Source: Brucella tritici
GTDB taxonomy: Bacteria > Pseudomonadota > Alphaproteobacteria > Rhizobiales > Rhizobiaceae
NCBI RefSeq assembly: GCF_902825325.1
Contig: NZ_CADEAR010000001.1
Coordinates: forward strand, 372,001 to 436,000
Length of the DNA: 64,000 nt
Direction: 5' to 3'
Below, one piece after another: positions 1 through 8,949 of the stretch. Made by a program: the position numbers and the translations under genes. The notes under the pieces were generated by a model that had not been told where the DNA came from, searched no databases, and was given only the letters and a program-made list of their open reading frames with translations. Positions within the stretch are counted from its first letter, which is position 1. Each line of letters opens with the position of its first letter.

Positions 1-1
1 A

Positions 2-1429
2 GTGTTCATTGAAGAGGACCGCGGTTATCACAAAGCCTTGAAACCGCGGCAGATTCAGATGATCGCGATTGGCGGCGCAATCGGAACCGGGCTCTTTCTC
101 GGCGCGGGCGGACGCCTGGCGCTGGCAGGTCCCGCCCTGGTCTTCGTCTATGCCTTGTGCGGCTTCTTTGCGTTTCTGGTTCTGCGCGCCTTGGGCGAGC
201 TCATCATGCATCGTCCCAGCTCCGGTTCCTTCGTCTCCTATGCCCGCGAGTTCTACGGCGAAAAGCTGGCTTTCGCGGCAGGCTGGATGTACTGGCTCAA
301 CTGGGCCATGACGTCGGTAGCCGACGTGACAGCAGTTGCGCTCTACATGAATTTCTTCAAGCATTATGTGCCCTGGCTGCAGGGCATCGACCAATGGGTA
401 TTCGCCCTGACCGCGCTTGTCATCGTGCTGGCGATGAACCTCATGTCGGTGAAAGTGTTCGGCGAACTGGAATTCTGGTTCAGCCTCGTCAAGGTCATCG
501 CGCTCGTAACGTTTCTTGTCGTCGGCATTTACTTTGTCGTTTCCGGCACGCCGATTGACGGTCATCCGGCGGGTTTCAGCATCATTACCGATAGCGGAGG
601 TCTGTTCCCCAACGGCATATTGCCTGCCTTCATCATCATACAGGGCGTGGTTTTCGCCTATGCATCCATCGAGTTGCTGGGCACCACGGCTGGAGAAACC
701 GAAGACCCGCGCAAGGTAATGCCCCGCGCAATCCGCACCGTGGTCTTCCGACTGCTTGTCTTTTATGTGGGTTCGGTCCTGCTGCTTTCGCTGCTTCTTC
801 CCTACACCGCCTATTCCGCTGGCGAGAGCCCGTTCGTGACCTTCTTCGGCAAGATCGGCGTCGAGGGTGCGGATATCATCATGAACCTCGTCGTCCTGAC
901 AGCAGTGCTGTCGTCGCTGAATGCCGGGCTTTATTCCACGGGACGCATCCTGCATTCCATGGCAATATCCGGTTCTGCACCTGCTTCGCTGGCCAAGATG
1001 AACAAGAACGGCGTTCCCTATATGGGCATTGCGGTTACCGCCGTCGTCACCGTGATTGGTGTCATTCTCAATGCCGTCGTGCCTGCGGCTGCGTTCGAAA
1101 TCGCGCTTAATCTCTCCGCTCTCGGCATCATCACCGCGTGGGGCGTCATTGTCCTCTGCCAGTTGAAACTGTGGCATCTTGCGCGTCGCGGCGAAATCGT
1201 GCGCCCGGATTTTCGCATGTTCGGCGCGCCCTATACCGGCATCCTCACACTCGCATTCCTGCTCGGCGTACTCGTTTTGATGGCGCTCGACTATCCGGTG
1301 GGCACCTGGACGATTGCTTCGCTGGCGATTATCGGCCCGGCCCTCATCCTCGGCTGGTATCTGATGCGTGAACGCATCCATCGACTCGCTGCCGAACGTG
1401 CTGTAGACGCCAGCATTCTTGGTAAGTGA
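2..1429 (+). CDS. ansP: L-asparagine permease (APC superfamily), 5' end probably outside window
   Basis: Inner-membrane amino-acid/proton symporter importing asparagine. The protein aligns by eye with E. coli AnsP along its whole length: the GYHKA and [18 protein letters not shown] segment near residues 8-35, [20 protein letters not shown] near residues 64-83, and an acidic GETEDP loop near residue 235. About 12 hydrophobic segments are visible. The first in-frame start here is GTG at base 2, and the frame stays open to the window edge. E. coli AnsP has roughly 20 more residues before this point, so the true start is probably upstream. The next gene is an L-asparaginase 14 bases downstream, a natural uptake-plus-hydrolysis operon, which supports asparagine over other APC substrates. 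Substrate assignment is by similarity and context. Confidence 0.88.
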   Translation: MFIEEDRGYHKALKPRQIQMIAIGGAIGTGLFLGAGGRLALAGPALVFVYALCGFFAFLVLRALGELIMHRPSSGSFVSYAREFYGEKLAFAAGWMYWLNWAMTSVADVTAVALYMNFFKHYVPWLQGIDQWVFALTALVIVLAMNLMSVKVFGELEFWFSLVKVIALVTFLVVGIYFVVSGTPIDGHPAGFSIITDSGGLFPNGILPAFIIIQGVVFAYASIELLGTTAGETEDPRKVMPRAIRTVVFRLLVFYVGSVLLLSLLLPYTAYSAGESPFVTFFGKIGVEGADIIMNLVVLTAVLSSLNAGLYSTGRILHSMAISGSAPASLAKMNKNGVPYMGIAVTAVVTVIGVILNAVVPAAAFEIALNLSALGIITAWGVIVLCQLKLWHLARRGEIVRPDFRMFGAPYTGILTLAFLLGVLVLMALDYPVGTWTIASLAIIGPALILGWYLMRERIHRLAAERAVDASILGK

Positions 1430-1443
1430 GAGGATTCGGAAAT

Positions 1444-2391
1444 ATGACGCTTGCAAAGCCTTCCATAATGGTGATCGCCACTGGCGGCACCATCGCCAGC
1501 AAGCGCGGGGAAGACGGCGCGAGCACACCGGTCCTGACCGGTGAGGATTTGCTGGAATTCGTACCGGGTCTTGAAGCGGAGCTTCGTCCTGTCGATCTCA
1601 TGGCGAAGGACTCTGCTAGCCTTACCCTTTCCGACATGCAGCGCATCAGTGATGCTGTGGGTTCGGGCCTGCAGGATGATGACGTCGATGGCGTCGTCGT
1701 CCTGCACGGAACGGATGCCATGGAAGAAACGGCGCTGCTGGTACATCTGCAGCGTCGCATCAGCAAGCCGGTGATTTTCACCGGAGCGCAATTTACCGCC
1801 GATCATCCGCAGGCGGACGGGCCGGAAAATCTCGCTGCCGCCATTCAGCTTGCCTGCAATCCGGCCAGTGCCGACAAAGGTGTCCTTATCGCCTTCGGCG
1901 GACGGATTGTTCCTGCTTGGGGGGCATACAAGTTCAGCAGCGACAGTACTGACGCCTTCCGCTCTGCACGCATGATCCAAATCCAAAGCCCTGTGCTTCC
2001 AGCCCCTGTCGGTGACCGCCGGATCGACACGATTGCCCTGTATCCGGGCTGCGACGCCCTCCACATCGAAGCGAGCATTGCAGCCGATGCCAGCGGCGTG
2101 GTTCTTGCGGCGCTGGGGTCCGGCAACACTACGCCCTGCGTTGTCGAAGCTGTCCGCGAATGTACATGCCGCAATATCCCCGTTGCAGTCTCAAGCCGCG
2201 TGCCCGAAGGCCTGTTGACACCCGGTTATGGCGGCGGCGGCGGCGGATATGATCTTGGCGAAGCCGGAGCCATGCACGCACATACGCTTCGCCCAGGTCA
2301 GGCTCGCATCCTGCTTGCCGCATTGATCGCCAGCGGCAGTTCCAAGGATGCGATGATTCACGCCTTCAGCGACGACTGGAAAGCAAGTTAA
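1444..2391 (+). CDS. L-asparaginase
   Basis: Hydrolyses L-asparagine to aspartate and ammonia. Both family signatures are present: ATGGTIAS near residues 12-19 with nucleophile Thr16, and HGTDAMEETA near residues 88-97 with the Thr90-Asp91 pair. The length (315 aa) fits the bacterial asparaginase family. No signal peptide is visible (MTLAKPSIMVI), so it is probably cytoplasmic. ATG at 1444 is chosen because GAGAGGA lies just upstream and the family normally starts a few residues before the TGGTI motif; an in-frame GTG at 1426 would add six residues overlapping the permease stop. Its job is to convert asparagine brought in by the preceding permease. A glycine-rich stretch (GGGGGGYDLG) sits near residue 270. 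Confidence 0.9.
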   Translation: MTLAKPSIMVIATGGTIASKRGEDGASTPVLTGEDLLEFVPGLEAELRPVDLMAKDSASLTLSDMQRISDAVGSGLQDDDVDGVVVLHGTDAMEETALLVHLQRRISKPVIFTGAQFTADHPQADGPENLAAAIQLACNPASADKGVLIAFGGRIVPAWGAYKFSSDSTDAFRSARMIQIQSPVLPAPVGDRRIDTIALYPGCDALHIEASIAADASGVVLAALGSGNTTPCVVEAVRECTCRNIPVAVSSRVPEGLLTPGYGGGGGGYDLGEAGAMHAHTLRPGQARILLAALIASGSSKDAMIHAFSDDWKAS

Positions 2392-2561
2392 CTCGGAAAT
2401 TGGCGGTAGCATTCTTCCACCACCCGCCGCAGCAGTTCGCGCGATATCTCACCGCTCACCGCATAACCAAGATCGTTATCCGTCCAGTAAAGGATTTCAT
2501 CGCCATCACTTGACGGCGAAACGAAAACTCGTGTCACGATTTTCCGAATTACGGTCAACGA
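2388..2561 (-). pseudogene. 3' remnant of an anti-sigma-factor-like gene
   Basis: Between the asparaginase and the marR promoter the minus strand keeps an open frame of about 57 codons that stops at 2388-2390, overlapping the asparaginase stop. The translated tail contains RVFVSPSSDGDEILYWTDND, then LGYAVSGEISRELL, and ends CYRQFPS. The pattern of a WxxxxxxYAVSG-like segment followed by a helix resembles the C-terminal end of RsiW/ChrR-type anti-sigma factors, but no N-terminal zinc-binding or membrane part is encoded, because upstream the frame is closed by TGA. I read it as a decayed fragment. Alternatively it is a short orphan gene or chance. The family resemblance is recalled, not searched. 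Confidence 0.4.
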
Positions 2562-2609
2562 TCAACGTCAAAAAATTGTGTTTCCTGTTTCCGGTAACCG
2601 TTGCAGCCA

Positions 2610-2664
2610 TTGATTAGCAGATCCAGAGTATTATATATAGCTACACATATAATAGATGGCTATA
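2610..2664 (+). promoter_or_regulatory. Promoter and MarR-type operator before marR-emrBA
   Basis: A promoter-like pair TTGATT (2610-2615) and TATATA (2632-2637) is separated by 16 bases. Overlapping the -10 region is an imperfect inverted repeat with arms TATAGC (2636-2641) and GCTATA (2659-2664), extended by A/T-rich flanks. MarR regulators usually repress their own operon from such a palindrome, so this is the likely autoregulatory operator. No binding data are available from sequence alone. Confidence 0.55.
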
Positions 2665-2666
2665 CA

Positions 2667-3125
2667 ATGTCCCAGTCAAAACACGATCTCGAAGCGGCTT
2701 TCACGATGGAGCTTTCCACGGCCGCACGCAAAATGCGCAACCTTTTTGATTCCCGCGTCCGTGAGCGCGGACTGACGCTGGCGCGCGCCCGCGTGCTTGT
2801 GCTTCTGACCCAGCAGCGCGACTGGAACCAGCGCGAGCTGGCGGATGCTCTTGAGATCGAGCATCCCTCGGTAGTGCGTCTTCTGGATGGCCTTGAGAAG
2901 CAGGGATTGATCTATCGCAGCGCGGTTGAAAGCGACCGCCGTGCGAAACGCATTGAACTGACGGATGAAGCACAGGCGCAAGTGCGCGAGCTGCAAGAAA
3001 TCACCCACCGCATGCGATCCGAACTGCTGCAGCGCGTAGACAGACAGTCGCTGGAAACGGCGCTATCGGTGCTTCAGGAAGTCAGCCAGACAGTAGAAGC
3101 GACCCTCGCGGGCAAAGACCGCTAA
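2667..3125 (+). CDS. MarR-family transcriptional regulator
   Basis: Winged-helix repressor of 152 aa. The wHTH spans roughly residues 45-105, with a recognition helix in the IEHPSVVRLLDGLEKQGLI segment and the wing SAVESDRRAKRIELT. N- and C-terminal helices would make the dimer interface. ATG 2667 was chosen because it starts right after the operator-like palindrome and gives normal MarR length; upstream in-frame TTG codons would place the operator inside the gene. The efflux genes follow 4 bases later, so it probably represses the pump and releases DNA on binding a phenolic or other toxic ligand. The ligand is unknown. Confidence 0.85.
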   Translation: MSQSKHDLEAAFTMELSTAARKMRNLFDSRVRERGLTLARARVLVLLTQQRDWNQRELADALEIEHPSVVRLLDGLEKQGLIYRSAVESDRRAKRIELTDEAQAQVRELQEITHRMRSELLQRVDRQSLETALSVLQEVSQTVEATLAGKDR

Positions 3126-3129
3126 AACC

Positions 3130-4767
3130 ATGTCGGAAGAAGGCAAAGATCGGCAGGGACAAGAGGCTGCGCCGACGCAGGCTGCAACGCCTTCGGTTTC
3201 GCATATGCCGGTTTACATGTCGGCCATCTATATCACCGCGTCTGTTCTCATGTGGTCGACACGCGGCCTCAGCATGTATTTCATCTCGGCCAATACACAG
3301 CAGATACAGGGATCACTCGGCGCGACGCTGACGGAAACCTCCTGGCTGGTAGCGGCCTATATGGCGCCTTACGCCAGCCTGACGATCCTTCTCGTCAAGA
3401 TCCGCACGCAGTTCGGCCTGCGCCGGTTTGCGGAAATTGCGATCGCCGTCTTCCTGATTTCCTCGTTGCTGCATCTACTTGTCTACGACATCTGGTCGGC
3501 AATCCCGATCCGCTTCATTGCGGGCGCTGCCGCAGCACCGGTCTCGACCATCGGCTTTCTTTACATGCTGGAAGCCTTTCCGCCCGCCAAGAAAATGACG
3601 TGGGGGCTCAGCCTTGCGCTGACCTGTTCGGCGGCAGCAGGCCCACTGGCACGTGTCATTTCGCCATTGCTGTTCGATATCGGCCAATGGCAGCAACTCT
3701 ATATGGTCGAGATCGGCCTGTCGCTTGCAGCCTTCGCCGTCGTCTATGTGCTGCCGTTAACGCAGGCGCCGCGCGCGAAAGTGCTGCACTGGCTGGATTT
3801 CGTTGCTTACGGCCTGATCGCCATCGGCTTTGGGCTTCTCGCGGTGGTTCTGGTTCAGGGAAAGAATTACTGGTGGTTCGAAGCCCCCTGGATCGGCGTA
3901 TGCCTTGCGATCTCAATCGCAGTCCTCGCTTGCGCTGCCGCCATCGAACTCAACCGCGAACAACCGCTGATGAACCTGCACTGGTTGTTCTCGCCGGAAA
4001 TTCTGCGCTTCACGCTGATACTCTTCGTCTTCCGCATCGTGCTTGCCGAACAGACGACCGGCGCGGTCGGCCTCTTTCAGGCATTCGGTCTGCAGGACGG
4101 CCAGAGCCGTGGCCTCTATCTCGTCATCCTCGCCGCGTCGCTGGCGGGCGGCATTGCCTGCGGCATGTGGATGAAGCTGGAACGCGTATCGATCATTTTC
4201 GGGCTGGCACTGGTCTTCATCGCGGTCGGGGCCTTTCTGGACAGCCATGCGACAAACCTGACCCGTCCGCACAATGCCTATCTCAGTCAGGGACTGATTG
4301 CTTTCGGCGGCGCTCTGTTCCTGCCCCCGGCCATGCTTGCAGGCATTACCAAGGCGTTGAAACAAGGGCCGACCTACATGACGAGTTTCATCGTCATCTT
4401 CCTGTTCACACAGAACATTGGTGGCCTTATCGGCTCTGCCGTGTTCAGCACCTTCATCGCGATCCGCGAGAAATACCATTCCGCCTATCTGGTGGAACAA
4501 CTGGTCATGTCCAATCCCGTGGTCGCCCAGCGCGTTCAGGCACTATCCGGCACCTACGCAAAGGTTCTGGCTGACCAGGGACTGACGAAGGCAGAAGGGC
4601 TGGCGCTTCTTGGACAACAGGTCACCAAGGAAGCGACAGTGCTGTCCTATAACGATGCTTTTCTCGCGATCTCCGTCATTGCGGTGCTCTCACTCGCCTG
4701 CCTGATCGCCTATCGCCTCTATGAAAACATGCACGCCCGCCGCCAAAGTGCTGCGATGGCTGGTTAA
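3130..4767 (+). CDS. DHA2-type MFS multidrug efflux transporter (EmrB-like)
   Basis: Inner-membrane proton-driven drug exporter of 545 aa with about 14 hydrophobic segments, the DHA2 topology. The N-terminal 30 residues are polar (KDRQGQEAAPTQAATPS). Family landmarks include TETSWLVAAYMAPYA near residue 70 (matching EmrB motif C-type helices) and RFIAGAAAAP near residue 125. A periplasmic loop near residues 455-505 precedes the last helix. It is 4 bases after marR and 18 bases before the membrane fusion protein, so the three form one operon. With an outer-membrane TolC homologue encoded elsewhere it would form a tripartite pump. The substrate cannot be read from sequence. Confidence 0.85.
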   Translation: MSEEGKDRQGQEAAPTQAATPSVSHMPVYMSAIYITASVLMWSTRGLSMYFISANTQQIQGSLGATLTETSWLVAAYMAPYASLTILLVKIRTQFGLRRFAEIAIAVFLISSLLHLLVYDIWSAIPIRFIAGAAAAPVSTIGFLYMLEAFPPAKKMTWGLSLALTCSAAAGPLARVISPLLFDIGQWQQLYMVEIGLSLAAFAVVYVLPLTQAPRAKVLHWLDFVAYGLIAIGFGLLAVVLVQGKNYWWFEAPWIGVCLAISIAVLACAAAIELNREQPLMNLHWLFSPEILRFTLILFVFRIVLAEQTTGAVGLFQAFGLQDGQSRGLYLVILAASLAGGIACGMWMKLERVSIIFGLALVFIAVGAFLDSHATNLTRPHNAYLSQGLIAFGGALFLPPAMLAGITKALKQGPTYMTSFIVIFLFTQNIGGLIGSAVFSTFIAIREKYHSAYLVEQLVMSNPVVAQRVQALSGTYAKVLADQGLTKAEGLALLGQQVTKEATVLSYNDAFLAISVIAVLSLACLIAYRLYENMHARRQSAAMAG

Positions 4768-4785
4768 ATCGACGAGTATTTGAAA

Positions 4786-5838
4786 ATGTCAGTTGGAAAA
4801 CAGTATATTCGCGGCGGTCTTGCCCTCATCATCGGCCTGGCAGGTGTTCTGATGGTGCTCTGGGCGTGGCAGTTGCCGCCTTTCAAACACAGCGTCGAGA
4901 CCACCGATAACGCTTATGTCCGCGGACAGGTAACGGTTATCAGCCCGCAAGTCGCCGGCTATGTCACCAAGGTCAATGTCAACGACTATCAAACCGTGAA
5001 ACAGGGCGACCTCCTGTTCGAGATCGACAGCCGCAGCTATCAGCAGAAGCTGGATCAGGCGCTTGCCGCACTCAACAGCAAGAAGGCAGCGCTTGCCAAC
5101 TCAGAACAGAGCCAGCGTTCGGCCGAAGCAACGATCCAGTCGCGACAGGCGCAGATTTCCGGCGCCAAGGCAGCACTTGAGGTAGCTGAGGCCAATGCGA
5201 AGCGCGTCGAAGCCTTGCTGCCGCGCGGCGTGACGACGCAAAGCTCTGCCGATACAGCACACGGCACCCTGCTTCAGGCACAAGCTTCTGTTGACGAAGC
5301 CCAAGCCGCACTAGCCGTTGCCCAACAGGACCTGCAATCCATCATCGTCAATCGTGACAGCCTCAATGCCGATATCGCCAATGCGGAAGCGACCGTTGAA
5401 CTGGCGCGGATCGACCTGCAGAACACCCGCATCATCGCCCCGCGCGACGGTACGCTCGGCGAAGTGGGCGTCCGGCTCGGTCAATATGTGACGGCGGGAA
5501 CGCAGCTCGTGTCCGTCGTCCCGAAGACCAAATGGGTGATGGCGAATTTCAAGGAAACACAGCTCTACGGCATGAAGGTCGGCCAACCAGTCACTTTCAC
5601 CGTCGATGCGCTGCGTCATGCAGAGTTGACGGGGCATATCGAAGCCTTCGCACCCGCTGCCGGGTCTGAATTCAGCGTCATCAAGTCGGACAATGCGACC
5701 GGCAATTTCACCAAGATCACGCAACGCCTTTCCGTTCGGATCGCCATCGATGAAGATCAACCGGACGCCGCGCATCTGGCACCCGGCATGTCGGTGGTCG
5801 TCCGTGTCGACACCAATGCGGAACCGATTAAAAATTAG
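4786..5838 (+). CDS. HlyD/EmrA-family membrane fusion protein
   Basis: Periplasmic adaptor that links the EmrB-like pump to an outer-membrane channel (350 aa). One N-terminal transmembrane helix (about residues 8-30) is followed by a TTDNAYVRG barrel/lipoyl segment typical of EmrA. Next comes a long alanine- and glutamine-rich coiled-coil hairpin (about residues 90-205), then the second lipoyl half (ARIDLQNTRIIAPRDG) and a beta-barrel (KTKWVMANFKETQL). ATG 4786 is preferred; an in-frame TTG two codons earlier is possible. The gene ends in a 4-base overlap with the convergent PIG-L gene, so no room exists for a terminator between them. Confidence 0.87.
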   Translation: MSVGKQYIRGGLALIIGLAGVLMVLWAWQLPPFKHSVETTDNAYVRGQVTVISPQVAGYVTKVNVNDYQTVKQGDLLFEIDSRSYQQKLDQALAALNSKKAALANSEQSQRSAEATIQSRQAQISGAKAALEVAEANAKRVEALLPRGVTTQSSADTAHGTLLQAQASVDEAQAALAVAQQDLQSIIVNRDSLNADIANAEATVELARIDLQNTRIIAPRDGTLGEVGVRLGQYVTAGTQLVSVVPKTKWVMANFKETQLYGMKVGQPVTFTVDALRHAELTGHIEAFAPAAGSEFSVIKSDNATGNFTKITQRLSVRIAIDEDQPDAAHLAPGMSVVVRVDTNAEPIKN

Positions 5839-6491
5839 AAAAGCCGCAGCTTACGGGCATGGAAAGCTTCGGCATAAGTTTCGGGCGCGCGGCATTCCAT
5901 GCCGCGTAGCCGGGCAAGACCGCGAAAGGTTTCCGGATCGAACCAATCCTTCGAGCGCTGTGTGCCGAAGTGCTTCATCAACAGTTCGATCTTGCGATCC
6001 ATCATCACAGCCGGTAGCGCCGAATAGGCGTTCGGCTGGCCCAGATCGCCATCCCATTTCGGAATTTCATATTCAAGGATCACCTGATCCCGAAACAGGT
6101 TCCATGTCAGCTCGTTGATCGTACGGTGATCCTGATGAGCATCGCCATGGCGATGAGTGAAAACCATATCCGGTAGCCCTCTTCCGCGCTGTTCAATCAG
6201 CCATTGCTTGATTTCGCGGCTTTGCGCCGGGAAATAGCTATCCTCGAAAGAGGCCAGATGGATGTTGAAACTGTCTATCCCGCGCAGAAAATCGCGTGCG
6301 GAAGCCTCTGCCTCCGCGCGCCTTGTCTCGTTCCCCGACAGAACACACCATTCGACATGCAGCGGCGTTCCGCTCTCGATCAGGCTCAGAAGCGTGCCGC
6401 CGCAACCGATCTCGATATCGTCGGAATGCGCGCCCAGACAAAGCAGCTGAAGCGGACGGCTGTTATTTGCCAGTGAGCGCAGATCGATCAT
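5835..6491 (-). CDS. PIG-L/LmbE-family deacetylase
   Basis: Probable zinc-dependent N-deacetylase of 218 aa. The metal-binding AHSDD motif lies at residues 21-25 and a second histidine-rich segment (THRHGDAHQDH) near residues 111-121. PIG-L enzymes remove N-acetyl from amino sugars or similar amides. The start ATG overlaps the stop of the upstream cytidylyltransferase (ATGA), so the two are translationally coupled. In this setting it may deacetylate a nucleotide-linked or lipid-linked amino sugar made by the neighbouring block. That role is inferred from context; small-molecule deacetylation is also possible. Confidence 0.85.
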   Translation of the reverse strand: MIDLRSLANNSRPLQLLCLGAHSDDIEIGCGGTLLSLIESGTPLHVEWCVLSGNETRRAEAEASARDFLRGIDSFNIHLASFEDSYFPAQSREIKQWLIEQRGRGLPDMVFTHRHGDAHQDHRTINELTWNLFRDQVILEYEIPKWDGDLGQPNAYSALPAVMMDRKIELLMKHFGTQRSKDWFDPETFRGLARLRGMECRAPETYAEAFHARKLRLF

Positions 6492-7306
6492 AGCGCTATC
6501 GCGACATTGGTGGCCCGACGTGCGGCTTCTTCCGCCTTGTGTCTCTTCCAGGGCATGTCACCCTTCTCCACCATATCTTCAAGCGTCTGCCAGTCACGCA
6601 GCGTATCCATGGAGCGCCAGAAGCCCTCATACTTATAGGCCATCAACTGGTTTTCAGCGATGAGACGACCGAAGGGCTCGAGCACCAGTTCCTCACCTTC
6701 GCGCATATAGTCGAAGATTTCCTTGCGGAAGAGGAAATAGCCGCCATTGATCCAGATATCGGAGGTGTTCGAGGTTCGGAAAGCCCGCACGTCGCCGCCT
6801 TCGGCAATATCTGCAAGGTGATAGGTCAGCGGCGGACGGACGGCGAGAAAGCAGGCAATCTTGCCGCTGGCTCGGAAACGTTCCGTCATGTCGTCGAGAT
6901 CGACATCGCTGAGACCGTCACTGTAATTGGCGAGGAACATATCTTCATTTGCTACATGCGATCGGGCGCTCCAGAGCCTTTCACCGATATTGCGCCAGAT
7001 ACCCGTATCGAGCAGCGTAACGCTCCAGTCGCGATCCACTTCCTCGAGCAGTTGCACATTGCGCCCGCCATCCGAAACCACACAGTCCGCGAAGGTTTGC
7101 GGGCGGATTGTCAGGAAGAAATCCTTCACGACATTGGCCTTATAGCCCAGGCACAAAACAAACTCGTTGTGCCCATAGTCGCTGTAATATTCCATGACAT
7201 GATGCAGGATCGGCTGATGACCGAGCGGGATCATCGGTTTCGGGACATTCTCCGAATATTCGCGGATTCTGGTTCCAAGACCGCCGCAGAACAAAACGAC
7301 TTTCAT
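6488..7306 (-). CDS. rfbF: Glucose-1-phosphate cytidylyltransferase (RfbF-like)
   Basis: Nucleotidyltransferase expected to join CTP and glucose 1-phosphate to CDP-glucose, the entry step to CDP-linked deoxysugars. The GT-A signature GGLGTRIREYSENVPKPM is at residues 8-25, followed by the LGHQPILHHVM and YSDGLSDVDL metal/sugar segments that are characteristic of RfbF rather than RfbA. Length (272 aa) fits (RfbF about 257 aa). It sits between the methyltransferase (3-base gap) and the PIG-L gene (overlap). A CDP-glucose 4,6-dehydratase, the usual partner, is not obvious in the window, which makes the downstream product uncertain. Confidence 0.85.
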   Translation of the reverse strand: MKVVLFCGGLGTRIREYSENVPKPMIPLGHQPILHHVMEYYSDYGHNEFVLCLGYKANVVKDFFLTIRPQTFADCVVSDGGRNVQLLEEVDRDWSVTLLDTGIWRNIGERLWSARSHVANEDMFLANYSDGLSDVDLDDMTERFRASGKIACFLAVRPPLTYHLADIAEGGDVRAFRTSNTSDIWINGGYFLFRKEIFDYMREGEELVLEPFGRLIAENQLMAYKYEGFWRSMDTLRDWQTLEDMVEKGDMPWKRHKAEEAARRATNVAIAL

Positions 7307-7309
7307 GAC

Positions 7310-8611
7310 TTACCGCTCCTCTGTGAGTAATGCCGGGTCAATCAACGTGACGTGCGGGATGGGAATGATGAACTTCGCACCCCATTCGACCACATGCTGC
7401 ATCTGCCGGATGATCTCGTCCTTGAAATTCCACGGCAGAATGAGGATGTAATCGGGTCGGTATTTGTCGATTGCCGACACATCGTAGATCGGAATGTGCA
7501 TGCCCGGCGTGAAACGCCCGTGCTTGTAGGGATTGCGGTCAACCGTGAAGTCCAGGAAATCTGTGCCGATGCCGCAATAATTCAGAAGCGTATTGCCCTT
7601 GCCCGGCGCGCCGTAACCGCAGATACGTTTTCCAGCATTCTTGGCTGCGATCAGGAAGGACAGGAGATCGCGCTTGGTGCGCCGCGTCTTTTCGGCAAAC
7701 TGCTCATAGGTCGAAATCTCGTTGAGGCCGAAACTCTCTTCGCGCTTCAGAAGGGCGGCGACACGCGGCCCCGCCTTCCGCTTGCTGCTGTTATGCGCAA
7801 GATACACCCGGAGCGACCCGCCATGGGTTGGCAGTTCCTCCACGTCGATGACCTTGAGGTGATGGCGATGCGCCATATACCGGATCGTCAGCAACGAGAA
7901 ATACGAGAAATGCTCGTGATAGATCGTGTCGAACTGGTTCTGCTCGATCAGATTGGCGAGATGCGGAAACTCCAGCGTAATCACGCCCTCCGGCTTCAAC
8001 AGCAGTTGCAGGCCGCGCACAAAGTCATTGAGATCAGGGACTTGCGCCAGAACGTTGTTGCCGATCAGGAGGTCGGCCTTGCGTCCCGCGCCCACCAGTT
8101 CGGCGGCGAGCGTCGAACCAAAGAAATCCACGCGCGTCGGCACGCCCTTGGCAATGGCAGTCTCAGCCACATTGGCAGCCGGTTCGATACCGAGGATCGG
8201 GATGCCCTTCGGCAGAAAATGCTGCAACAGATAGCCATCATTGCTGGCAATCTCGACCACGAAGCTATTCTCGTTCAGTCCCAGCCGCTCGGTGATCTCG
8301 TCGCAATAGGTCTTTGCGTGGCTGACCCAGCTCGTGGCAAAGGACGAAAAATAGGCATATTCAGTGAAAATTTCTGCAGGCGAGAAATACTCCTTCAGCT
8401 GCACCAGATAACAATGGTCACAGACGAGCGCATAGAGCGGGTAATAGGGCTCCATACGGTCAAGGCGATCCGCTGTGATGAAGCTCTCGCAAGGCGGTGA
8501 CATCCCAAGATCGACGAAAGTATGTTTGAGTAGTTTACCGCACAGGCGACAGCCGGTCTGCTCTTGCGCCATGCTCGTGCTCCGCGAAATATCCGGCGTC
8601 TGGATGGTCAT
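7310..8611 (-). CDS. Class I SAM-dependent sugar C-methyltransferase
   Basis: 433 aa with the three-part architecture of nucleotide-sugar C-methyltransferases (TylC3/NovU/CloU type). It has an N-terminal four-cysteine zinc site (Cys21, Cys24, Cys64, Cys67), a central Rossmann SAM-binding domain (VVEIASNDGYLLQHF near residues 120-135), and a C-terminal domain with KRICGYGAPGKGNTLLNY. The YHEHFSYFS segment near residue 230 matches the conserved catalytic His-Glu-His region of this family. These enzymes methylate C3 of a 4-keto-6-deoxy nucleotide sugar. The ATG at 8611 follows a GAGGA ribosome site. It is first in the operon with rfbF and the PIG-L gene, suggesting a CDP-linked C-methyl sugar. 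Confidence 0.85.
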   Translation of the reverse strand: MTIQTPDISRSTSMAQEQTGCRLCGKLLKHTFVDLGMSPPCESFITADRLDRMEPYYPLYALVCDHCYLVQLKEYFSPAEIFTEYAYFSSFATSWVSHAKTYCDEITERLGLNENSFVVEIASNDGYLLQHFLPKGIPILGIEPAANVAETAIAKGVPTRVDFFGSTLAAELVGAGRKADLLIGNNVLAQVPDLNDFVRGLQLLLKPEGVITLEFPHLANLIEQNQFDTIYHEHFSYFSLLTIRYMAHRHHLKVIDVEELPTHGGSLRVYLAHNSSKRKAGPRVAALLKREESFGLNEISTYEQFAEKTRRTKRDLLSFLIAAKNAGKRICGYGAPGKGNTLLNYCGIGTDFLDFTVDRNPYKHGRFTPGMHIPIYDVSAIDKYRPDYILILPWNFKDEIIRQMQHVVEWGAKFIIPIPHVTLIDPALLTEER

Positions 8612-8821
8612 ACGTCATTCCTCGCCTCGTCGAACCTTTTGGCTGGTCCGTTATGGGTTGATAGAGTTGAACTCCGATCCGCGTCGGATAACCAAAATTA
8701 CTAAGCGGCCTAAAAATTTCCGAGACTGTCATCGGGAGCGAGCCGTACATACGATCGGGCGCAACATTCACCGGACGGACTATGCGGTGTAGATACCCAA
8801 TCTTCGCCCAATGGCGGCAGG

Positions 8822-8839
8822 GGCGTAGTCGCCTACCTC
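8822..8839 (+). promoter_or_regulatory. GGCG-N4-CGCCTACCTC element, copy 1 (divergent spacer)
   Basis: The 338-base spacer between the methyltransferase and rfbC carries an inverted repeat GGCG (8822-8825) / CGCC (8830-8833) followed by TACCTC. Nearly the same element recurs in two other spacers of the cluster. It lies 211 bases before the methyltransferase start and 111 bases before rfbC. The same spacer holds small inverted repeats ATCCG/CGGAT (8677-8689) and CATCCG/CGGATG near 8858-8880. No gene is seen in the spacer. A regulatory role is inferred from recurrence only. Confidence 0.45.
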
Positions 8840-8949
8840 ATTCGGACAGTTTGGCCTCATCCGGAAGGCTATTCGGATGCATCGAAGAAGGTTCTATCGC
8901 CCGGCAATCCAGCTGTCAGAATGCAAATGGCTGCAATCCGGGGCAAATC

